From the NCBI GenBank assembly GCA_947311175.1, contig CAMZKK010000269.1, positions 1 through 5,025 on the forward strand: a stretch of 5,025 bases of DNA. The letters are read 5' to 3'. The translations under genes were made by a program, and so were the position numbers. Source of the stretch: an uncultured Planctomycetota bacterium (GTDB taxonomy: Bacteria; Planctomycetota; SZUA-567; JAFGNG01). The notes under the pieces are model-generated. The model was not told the origin of the DNA. It saw only the letters and a list, made by a program, of their open reading frames with translations, and did no database searches. Positions 1 to 5,025 of this stretch are shown one piece after another (position 1 is the stretch's first letter; each line of letters begins with the position of its first letter).

Positions 1-707
1 ATCATACTATCTATGGTGTTAGAAAATCCAAGCTGTTGATTATTATGGGCATGCATTCCAACCTGCATACCGGCAGATTTTGTTGCGTCAAGATACTTAC
101 GGATTAAGTATTGAACATGTTCACCATAAAGTGCCCCAAAGCTATCAACCACATACACCACATCTGCATCACTGCCGGCGATAAGGGCAAGTGCCTCATC
201 AAGTTCTCTTTCACTAACAATAGAAATTGCCATCAAATTAAGACAAACTTCATAGCCCTTATCCTTTGCGTCTTTAACCATATCGAGAGCTACCGGAATT
301 TGATGAATATAGGTTGCAACCCTAATCATTCCGAGTGGGCTTTCATCGCAAGGTAGAATGTCGTTTCTATAATCTGTCCGTTCCGCATCAGCCATGACCG
401 AGAGTTTTAGACCTGAAGTATTTTCTGCACTATCGACAATTTTTTTGAGATCATCTTCTGTGCAAAATTTCCATGGTCCGAATTTTTCCGGTGATAATAT
501 TTCCGGTGAACCCTTATAGCCAATTTCCATATAATCAACACCGGAAGCGATACAGGTTTTATAAACATTTTTTACAAATGAATCATCAAAATGATGGTCA
601 TTCATTAAACCACCGTCACGAACAGTGCAATCAATCAACTTAATCTCCGGGCGATAGCTAATCCATCTCCCCTCAAAATTTTTCATTCCTTTTTTTTCAT
701 CACTCAT
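1..707 (-). CDS. HMGL-like (DRE-TIM) aldolase, N-terminal part, cut by left edge
   Basis: The first 235 residues are visible; the 3' end lies outside the window. The protein resembles the HMGL-like/4-hydroxy-2-oxovalerate aldolase group: TIM barrels using a divalent metal for aldol or Claisen-type C-C cleavage or condensation, in the cytoplasm. Seen: DCTVRDGG at residues 27-34, carrying the Arg-Asp pair (R30, D31) expected to act on the enolate and bind metal; MEIGYKG at 60-66; VVYVVDSFGALYG at 183-195; and GMHAHNN at 217-223, whose two histidines (219, 221) are the other expected metal ligands. The catalytic barrel therefore looks intact as far as it goes. The start at 707 is set by GGAGG at 714-718, six bases upstream; a second in-frame ATG at 686 has no properly spaced site. 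The substrate cannot be told from sequence. Homologues annotated only as 'aldolase catalytic domain' often sit in surface-polysaccharide loci (recollection), which would fit the neighbours. The gene is divergent from the rest of the window. Confidence 0.88.
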   Translation of the reverse strand, partial: MSDEKKGMKNFEGRWISYRPEIKLIDCTVRDGGLMNDHHFDDSFVKNVYKTCIASGVDYMEIGYKGSPEILSPEKFGPWKFCTEDDLKKIVDSAENTSGLKLSVMADAERTDYRNDILPCDESPLGMIRVATYIHQIPVALDMVKDAKDKGYEVCLNLMAISIVSERELDEALALIAGSDADVVYVVDSFGALYGEHVQYLIRKYLDATKSAGMQVGMHAHNNQQLGFSNTIDSM

Positions 708-713
708 CGCTAT

Positions 714-718
714 CCTCC
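714..718 (-). promoter_or_regulatory. Strong Shine-Dalgarno site for the aldolase
   Basis: On the minus strand GGAGG lies six bases before the ATG at 707. This spacing fixes the start there rather than at the internal in-frame ATG at 686, which is preceded immediately by an A-rich stretch. Confidence 0.75.
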
Positions 719-739
719 AAAACAGTTAAACTAATAATC

Positions 740-761
740 AATATTTTTATTTGTAAATATT
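740..761. repeat. Inverted repeat at the aldolase promoter (possible operator)
   Basis: AATATTT (740-746) and AAATATT (755-761) form a perfect 7-base inverted repeat around an 8-base spacer. It directly abuts the predicted -10 box of the aldolase promoter and covers its predicted start of transcription, where a repressor would act. The arms contain only A and T, so a chance palindrome is quite possible. Confidence 0.3.
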
Positions 762-790
762 ATGATAACTTGCTGAATAATAAATCTCAA
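762..790 (-). promoter_or_regulatory. Candidate sigma70-type promoter for the aldolase
   Basis: Read on the minus strand, TTGAGA (785-790) and TATCAT (762-767) are separated by exactly 17 bases. Each matches the -35/-10 consensus at 5 of 6 positions for -10 and 4 to 5 of 6 for -35. Transcription would begin near 755, giving a leader of roughly 48 bases before the ATG at 707. The region is very AT-rich, so chance matches are likely; this is nevertheless the best-spaced pair in the intergenic region. Confidence 0.45.
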
Positions 791-804
791 GTAAATAGCG
801 ACAA

Positions 805-822
805 TTCAATATAAATCTTGAA
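805..822. repeat. Short inverted repeat TTCAA-N8-TTGAA in the divergent intergenic region
   Basis: TTCAA (805-809) and TTGAA (818-822) are inverted around an 8-base spacer. The right arm overlaps the candidate -35 box of the lipoprotein promoter. Five-base arms are weak evidence; it is recorded because of its position. Confidence 0.2.
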
Positions 823-846
823 ATTTTGGTACTTTATCAATACCAT
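818..846 (+). promoter_or_regulatory. Candidate promoter for the lipoprotein-led operon
   Basis: TTGAAA (818-823) and TACCAT (841-846) are 17 bases apart. The -35 is good (5 of 6), the -10 poor (4 of 6). Transcription would start about 853, almost at the ribosome binding site AAGGAG (855-860), leaving a very short leader. A poor -10 may mean that an activator or another sigma factor is needed, or that the real promoter is elsewhere. Confidence 0.3.
827..845. repeat. Inverted repeat TGGTA-N9-TACCA before the lipoprotein gene
   Basis: TGGTA (827-831) and TACCA (841-845) are perfect 5-base inverted arms around nine bases. They span the spacer and most of the candidate -10 box just upstream of the Shine-Dalgarno site. 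It contains G/C pairs, unlike the AT-only repeat at 740-761, but is short. It could be an operator half-site pair or chance. Confidence 0.25.
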
Positions 847-868
847 TTTACTATAAGGAGAGTAAAAA

Positions 869-1336
869 ATGAAAATAGATAAAAATAACATTTTTACTAA
901 ATTGGCATTAATAATATTATTTGGAATACTTGGAATTTGTATCGGGTGCTCAACAGATGGCAATGGGATTAAGTATATGGGATTTGATGATGATACTCCC
1001 GCCTATCGAGGAGTTTTTGGGACAAATACGACTAAAATAACCGGTCGGCAAGATATATATGTTGCTCCAAACACCACTCTTGAAATAACCAAGACAACCA
1101 GACGAAAACCTTCTTTTATTGACACCATATACTATGACAAAAACCTAAAGAGATATGTCGGAATTAGCAAAAGCGGACGGAAATACCTACTAGATAACAC
1201 CAACAATGGATTCATGATAACAGAAACAGATTCTCTAAGAGTAACAGGTGGGAGAAAAACCCCGGGAAGAGTTCATCAGCGATATTCATCTTCCTCAACC
1301 ACCGATGACTACGGTACATATATCAAAATAAAATAG
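869..1336 (+). CDS. Small predicted lipoprotein of unknown function
   Basis: 155 residues; I do not recognise the family. A signal peptide is clear: lysines at 2, 5 and 11, a hydrophobic stretch at about 12-26, then the cleavage region ICIGC ending at Cys27. This Cys is the likely lipidated residue, with Gly at -1 and Ile at -2; Cys24 at -3 is atypical for a lipobox. Ser at +2 would favour outer-membrane sorting under the enterobacterial rule. The mature part (about 129 residues) has no further membrane segment. It is rich in Thr, Ser, Gly, Asn and Tyr and net basic, with basic patches TTRRK at 76-80, KSGRK at 101-105 and a Ser/Thr run at 140-145. Alternating polar/hydrophobic stretches (87-119) suggest beta structure. 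The start is supported by AAGGAG at 855-860, eight bases upstream. It is the first gene of the probable operon, 25 bases before the glycosyltransferase, and an envelope role with that enzyme is only inferred. Confidence 0.8.
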   Translation: MKIDKNNIFTKLALIILFGILGICIGCSTDGNGIKYMGFDDDTPAYRGVFGTNTTKITGRQDIYVAPNTTLEITKTTRRKPSFIDTIYYDKNLKRYVGISKSGRKYLLDNTNNGFMITETDSLRVTGGRKTPGRVHQRYSSSSTTDDYGTYIKIK

Positions 1337-1361
1337 CCAATCTAATCGAAATAGGAAAACA

Positions 1362-3824
1362 ATGATTAATAAGTTTCAGACTGCACATAACTTAAAAAAT
1401 ATTTTATTAGGACTTTCGACAATAGTAATTTTTGTTTTATTTGCATTGTTTTTTCAACATAAATTTTTTCTTCTTAAATTAGGCTACACCTTATTTCCAT
1501 TCATTGCATTATTTGGAGTTCTGATTACCGGCATCCCGACACTACTGTATTTTGCAAGCACAAAGTCATTAAAAAGAACCAGCAAATTGTTAAATTTACT
1601 ATTTTTAATTTTATTATTATTTACTATTGCCGGAGTAAATACAAGCGGAAGTATTATCAGATTTTCCTATGCGGCAAATACCGCTCTTATTCTTTTTACC
1701 GCAAGCTGCTTGGGAAGAAGAATCTTTGATTTACTAAAAATCAAATTAGATTTACCACTATCAAGAATAACGATTTCAACCCTATTTGGATTTGGATTGA
1801 TTTCATTACTATTTCTCACGGTCGGTAGCCTATACCAAACAGGGATAACCACAACTTGGGGAATAATTATTTTTTGCGTATTATTCGCTGCTCCAGCTCT
1901 CTCTCAGCAGGTAGCAGACATAAAATTTACCACCGTAGCCAGCCATGAATCGGCAACTGTCAAAAAGTTGTTCATCCGCTCCACCCTTGTCCTGTCATTC
2001 CTTTTGGTTCTACCATGTTCGTTTCTGCCACCGATGGATTATGATGTTACCGAATACCACGCAGAATTACCACAAAGGTACCTACATTACGGAAAGATTG
2101 AATTTGATAAAAATAACCTATTCTCCGGTATGCCTCAAAACATGGAGATGCTCACCCTTGCGTCTTTTTCTTTGTCGACCGGTAAAATCCCATGGATAAC
2201 TGCCAAGCTAATCCATTGGATATTTTTCCCATTATTAATCTTGTTAACAATAATGATTGCGGGGGAACTCGGAGCAGGAAAAGATTCCTGGCTCGCTACA
2301 ATACTTTTAATGTCAGCACCACTATCAATGTTTATTGCTACCAAACTTTATGTGGAAATCGCAATGAGCTGTTTTGGATTAGCATCGTTTTACCTATTTC
2401 TTTGTGCAAACAAAAACAAACAAAAATCCATCATATTGATCATTAGTGGCATTTTCGCTGGATTTGCTGCCGGAACAAAATATCCGGCACTATTATTTTT
2501 CTGCTTGCCCATAACCATAATGGTTGCATTTAACCATCGCCAAAAAGCGATTTCAGTCAAAGATGCTTTGTTTTTTATTGGTGGAATCTTGTTAAGTTTT
2601 TCACCGTGGATGTTAAAAAATTATTTTCAAACGGGAAACCCATTCTATCCGATTTTTAATAACCTATTCAATGTATCGGGGTGGGACAAGGTTTTACAAC
2701 AAAGATTTCATGATGCCCATCACGCAACAGATTTTTCATTAGAGGCAATCAAGACCAATTTGCAAAATATCTTTATCTTTGGAAAGCAATTATTTCCCAG
2801 TAGTTTTATTTTTTCATTACTCCTAATCCCCCTATTTGTCAAAACACAAATATCTGTAAATGATAATGACAAACAAAATATAACAACAAACAAATCACTA
2901 ATTATTTGGATTTGTTCAATCATCGTTATGTGGTTTTATCTAACCCATCGCCTTGAAAGATTTCTCCATCCCGGATATGTCATTGCCTCAATTGGTGGTG
3001 CAGTTGGCATTGCCAAAATAAAAAACAAATACCTAAAAGGAATTTTTAAAATATTAATAATGACGCTTTTTACAACATCACTCGTTGTTTTTGGGTGGAG
3101 CATATATATAAAAGACAATGCAATATCTAAAGTTATCCTTGGCAAAGAATCCCCTGATAGTTTTTTAGCAAAACAATCATGGTATCAGCAATCACAGATA
3201 CTGAAAGCATTGCCCAAAAATAGCAAAGTCCTTGCTCTCGGTGAAGCTGCTCACTTTTACTACCCATACAATATCAAGATGACAGTTGTTTTTGGACATA
3301 ATCCTCTCATCTCTGTTTTGAAAAATGCAAACAGTGTTGCCGACATTGAAGATTTTATCAAAAAACAAGGATATACCCATATCTTTATATCTTGGTTTGA
3401 ATTGGCTCGACTACACGCAACTTATTGCCAAGCATATACTATTACCCCCAACAAACAACGCTTACTGAGGAAGTTTATTGTCAAGAATGTAACACATATA
3501 ATGCCCTTATCGGCATGGCAAGATTGGAATGGGGAAAAAGAAAATTTGCCGAAATTTATCAAAAATGACTTTGCAAAATACAAAAAAATCTTTGGAATAA
3601 AGTCAACATCTATCCTACCTCATTCATCATACACTATGGCAAGACCATGGATTGGTGCATTTGGCAATAATGAACAGTTAACAACAAGCACCCGGCAACT
3701 TTTAAAGATTTTAAAAGACTACCAACTTCTACTTTCTCCAACAATTAACGGAGGGCCACCTCCTCTTGCTAGAGCTCCGCTTGAATGTTTAGTGCTTAAA
3801 AGAAAAATATCTATTGGCAAATAA
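1362..3824 (+). CDS. GT-C fold membrane glycosyltransferase, family 39/ArnT-PMT-like
   Basis: 820 residues, probably an inner-membrane enzyme that transfers a sugar from a polyprenyl-phosphate donor to a periplasmic acceptor. About 16-17 hydrophobic segments are visible: roughly six within residues 13-181, one at 204-222, then a run at 283-415 and four at 480-582. The loop after segment 204-222 carries DYDVTEYH (226-233); acidic residues in this first large outer loop are the hallmark catalytic/metal site of GT-C enzymes. Other family-like motifs are GMPQNMEML (256-264), GTKYPA (371-376), KNYFQTGNPFYP (419-430) and HRLERFLHPGYV (529-540). After the last segment comes a soluble tail of about 235 residues, including WYQQSQILKALP (607-618) and ISWFELARL (676-684). 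The start has a modest AGGA site (1353-1356). The protein is longer than ArnT (about 550), owing to the N-terminal membrane block and the tail. Donor and acceptor cannot be assigned. The family call is solid; O-antigen ligase/polymerase is a less likely alternative. Confidence 0.85.
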   Translation: MINKFQTAHNLKNILLGLSTIVIFVLFALFFQHKFFLLKLGYTLFPFIALFGVLITGIPTLLYFASTKSLKRTSKLLNLLFLILLLFTIAGVNTSGSIIRFSYAANTALILFTASCLGRRIFDLLKIKLDLPLSRITISTLFGFGLISLLFLTVGSLYQTGITTTWGIIIFCVLFAAPALSQQVADIKFTTVASHESATVKKLFIRSTLVLSFLLVLPCSFLPPMDYDVTEYHAELPQRYLHYGKIEFDKNNLFSGMPQNMEMLTLASFSLSTGKIPWITAKLIHWIFFPLLILLTIMIAGELGAGKDSWLATILLMSAPLSMFIATKLYVEIAMSCFGLASFYLFLCANKNKQKSIILIISGIFAGFAAGTKYPALLFFCLPITIMVAFNHRQKAISVKDALFFIGGILLSFSPWMLKNYFQTGNPFYPIFNNLFNVSGWDKVLQQRFHDAHHATDFSLEAIKTNLQNIFIFGKQLFPSSFIFSLLLIPLFVKTQISVNDNDKQNITTNKSLIIWICSIIVMWFYLTHRLERFLHPGYVIASIGGAVGIAKIKNKYLKGIFKILIMTLFTTSLVVFGWSIYIKDNAISKVILGKESPDSFLAKQSWYQQSQILKALPKNSKVLALGEAAHFYYPYNIKMTVVFGHNPLISVLKNANSVADIEDFIKKQGYTHIFISWFELARLHATYCQAYTITPNKQRLLRKFIVKNVTHIMPLSAWQDWNGEKENLPKFIKNDFAKYKKIFGIKSTSILPHSSYTMARPWIGAFGNNEQLTTSTRQLLKILKDYQLLLSPTINGGPPPLARAPLECLVLKRKISIGK

Positions 3825-3875
3825 TATCAATCCTTTATCATATACATGAAATAAAATTAAATACAGGTAGACAGA

Positions 3876-4721
3876 ATGAAACACAAGAAAATCCTTATAG
3901 TTGAAGACGAAGAACTATGTATGACATTGTACAGAAACATCTTAACCCCAGATGAAGGATTTGATATTGTTGAAGCAAAAACGGGTGAAGATGGTTTGGA
4001 AATACTAAAAAAAGAGAATTTTCAATTTGATCTATGTATCATCGACCAAAACCTACCAGGAATGATGGGTGACGAACTTCTTTCAATCATAAAAGACAGA
4101 GCACCAAAAATTGCAGTAGTAATCATTACCGGAGATATGGATGAACAATTCATATACAGTTGCCTAAAAAAAGGAGCACTTGAGTATATTCAAAAACCAA
4201 TTGTGTATAAAACATTTATTAGAACAATAAAAAACGCCATCAAGCGACAGTCAAAAATCAATGAGATTCCAGGCGAGATTAAGATTGCGGTGAAAACTAA
4301 AGGATGGGTAGAACTAACCGCTCCTAGCGAAATGGAATATCTTGCGCGAATGCAAAAATTCACAAATGTTCTTCTCCAATCAAAATTATCCAAACAAATC
4401 AGTGATGACCTATATTTGATAATTGAAGAGGTCGGACGAAATTCCATAGAATGGGGAAATGAATTTAATCGAAAAAAAGATTTTCATATTAGCTACTGTA
4501 TTTTCAATGACAGCATAGTTATTAAATTTGAAGATGAAGGTGAAGGATTTAGTCCAGAAAAATTACATAATCCGACAACAGACCCAATTGCACATATAAA
4601 AAAAAGAAAAGAAGACGGAAAACGCCCCGGAGGATTTGGCGTTTATATGATTCAAAAAATGATGGATGAGGTTATTTATTCCGAACGCGGTAACAGTGTA
4701 ATTATGACAAAATACTTTTAA
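3876..4721 (+). CDS. Receiver domain fused to RsbW/SpoIIAB-type ATPase (anti-sigma kinase-like)
   Basis: 281 residues, cytoplasmic, no membrane segment. Residues 4-122 form a complete receiver: acidic pocket E10-D11-E12, phosphoacceptor Asp57 in CIIDQNLPG, Thr85 in ITGD, Tyr104 and Lys107 in QKP. After a short linker, about 146-281 form a GHKL ATPase of the HATPase_c_2 type: N-box EEVGRNSIEWGN (184-195), with E185 and N189 four residues apart as in SpoIIAB E46/N50; G1 box DEGEGF (220-225); and G2 region GGFGVYMIQKMMDEV (252-266). There is no HisKA dimerisation domain or phosphorylatable His box, so it is not a hybrid histidine kinase, and no PP2C domain as in RsbU/SpoIIE-like regulators. The inferred role is a serine kinase or anti-sigma factor whose activity is gated by phosphorylation of Asp57. 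No cognate kinase, STAS antagonist or sigma factor is in view. The start has only a weak AGG (3865-3867). It lies 51 bases after the glycosyltransferase and 17 before the dehydrogenase. Confidence 0.9.
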   Translation: MKHKKILIVEDEELCMTLYRNILTPDEGFDIVEAKTGEDGLEILKKENFQFDLCIIDQNLPGMMGDELLSIIKDRAPKIAVVIITGDMDEQFIYSCLKKGALEYIQKPIVYKTFIRTIKNAIKRQSKINEIPGEIKIAVKTKGWVELTAPSEMEYLARMQKFTNVLLQSKLSKQISDDLYLIIEEVGRNSIEWGNEFNRKKDFHISYCIFNDSIVIKFEDEGEGFSPEKLHNPTTDPIAHIKKRKEDGKRPGGFGVYMIQKMMDEVIYSERGNSVIMTKYF

Positions 4722-4726
4722 CATAA

Positions 4727-4732
4727 GAGAGG
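4727..4732 (+). promoter_or_regulatory. Shine-Dalgarno site that fixes a GTG start
   Basis: GAGAGG lies six bases before GTG at 4739-4741. The next in-frame codons show no ATG or GTG before the conserved dehydrogenase motifs, so this GTG is the only well-supported start. The site lies in the 17-base gap after the receiver-kinase stop codon, consistent with translation from a shared transcript. Confidence 0.7.
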
Positions 4733-4738
4733 ACAAAC

Positions 4739-5025
4739 GTGAAAACAAAGTTAGAGGAATTCAAACAAGCAACGAACGAACTGCCCAAAAAATATCTTTC
4801 ATGGGATTTATTTGGCAAAGGAATAGACAAACTCGGAATAGAGCGAAAGCCGATTGAGGTAGAATTACATCCTCCTTCCGACGATGAAATCCTATTGAGA
4901 ATTGATGCGATCGGGTTATGCTTTTCCGACACAAAACTTATTTGGGCAGGTAATGAACATCCAAGAATACAAGGGAGAGATTTAGAGCAAGACCCAACAG
5001 TCCCCGGACATGAGGCATCTCTAAC
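4739..5025 (+). CDS. Zinc-type medium-chain alcohol/polyol dehydrogenase, N-terminal part, cut by right edge
   Basis: This gene starts with GTG and 95 codons are visible; translation stays open to the end of the window. The protein shows the GroES-like catalytic half of the medium-chain dehydrogenase/reductase superfamily: beta-strand region DDEILLRIDAIG (48-59), then GLCFSDTK (59-66), where Cys61 is the expected catalytic zinc ligand, Ser63 the proton-relay hydroxyl and Asp64 the conserved acid of the C-x-S/T-D motif; then VPGHE (88-92), with His91 and Glu92 matching the second zinc ligand and its neighbour. The stretch between (GNEHPRIQGRDLEQDPTVP, 71-89) resembles the L-sorbose-1-phosphate reductase/sorbitol-type branch, but this sub-family call is tentative. 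The likely activity is NAD(P)-dependent oxidation or reduction of a polyol or sugar phosphate in the cytoplasm. There is an N-terminal extension of about 35 residues before the conserved fold. The NAD-binding half lies outside the window. It is the fourth gene of the probable operon. Confidence 0.85.
   Translation, partial: MKTKLEEFKQATNELPKKYLSWDLFGKGIDKLGIERKPIEVELHPPSDDEILLRIDAIGLCFSDTKLIWAGNEHPRIQGRDLEQDPTVPGHEASL

Noticed and set aside
111..356. Plus-strand open frame of 81 codons within the left 700 bases
   Set aside because: It lies antisense to the aldolase, which has conserved metal-binding motifs and a good ribosome site; the plus-strand reading has no recognisable motif.
1945..2446. 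Two overlapping plus-strand open frames of 84 codons each inside the glycosyltransferase
   Set aside because: They are in other frames of a gene with continuous membrane segments and family motifs; compositions are unlike a real protein and no ribosome site supports them.
3834..3855. Imperfect AT palindrome between the glycosyltransferase and the receiver-kinase gene (TTTATCAT ... ATGAAATAAA)
   Set aside because: The arms need a two-base bulge, contain almost no G/C and have no following T-run, so it is not a convincing terminator. The genes are treated as one transcript.
3876..4721. Reading the receiver-kinase as a hybrid histidine kinase
   Set aside because: No HisKA helix pair or H-box lies between the receiver (to about 122) and the ATPase domain (from about 146); the N-box resembles SpoIIAB/RsbW rather than a sensor kinase.
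4190..4932. Minus-strand open frames opposite the receiver-kinase and dehydrogenase genes
   Set aside because: Both plus-strand genes have intact catalytic motifs here; the antisense frames have no motif and cross the boundary between two genes.
1..5025. Mobile element, CRISPR, tRNA, rRNA or phage attachment features
   Set aside because: No transposase-like protein, terminal inverted repeats, regularly spaced repeats or tRNA-like cloverleaf was seen on reading either strand.

Overview
The window looks like a piece of an AT-rich Gram-negative-type bacterial chromosome. It has strong Shine-Dalgarno sites, one candidate lipoprotein signal, tight codirectional gene packing, and no phage, transposon, tRNA, rRNA or CRISPR signal. 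The glycosyltransferase resembles long family 39-like proteins that I associate with the Planctomycetes-Verrucomicrobia-Chlamydiae/Lentisphaerota/Omnitrophota sphere. That is an impression from motif style, so the taxonomic guess is weak.

Layout. Positions 1-707 (minus strand) hold the N-terminal 235 residues of an HMGL-like (DRE-TIM) aldolase that runs off the left edge. Positions 708-868 are a divergent intergenic region with a plausible minus-strand promoter, a weaker plus-strand promoter and three short inverted repeats. Four codirectional plus-strand genes follow: a small unknown predicted lipoprotein (869-1336); a large GT-C-fold, ArnT/PMT-like membrane glycosyltransferase (1362-3824); a two-domain protein joining a response-regulator receiver to an RsbW/SpoIIAB-type ATPase/kinase domain (3876-4721); and the first 95 residues of a zinc-dependent medium-chain dehydrogenase related to the sorbitol/sorbose-phosphate type (4739 to the right edge). 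The gaps are 25, 51 and 17 bases, with no recognisable terminator, so they are probably one operon.

How they may work together. The aldolase and the dehydrogenase are both small-molecule carbon-skeleton or sugar enzymes, and the GT-C enzyme would move a sugar from a lipid carrier to an acceptor on the outer face of the inner membrane. A cell-envelope or exopolysaccharide sugar-modification locus is therefore a reasonable inference. The receiver-kinase protein in the middle is the most unusual piece. It has the parts of a phosphorylation-gated anti-sigma (partner-switch) kinase, but no histidine kinase, STAS antagonist, PP2C phosphatase or sigma factor is visible here. Its role in this locus is open.
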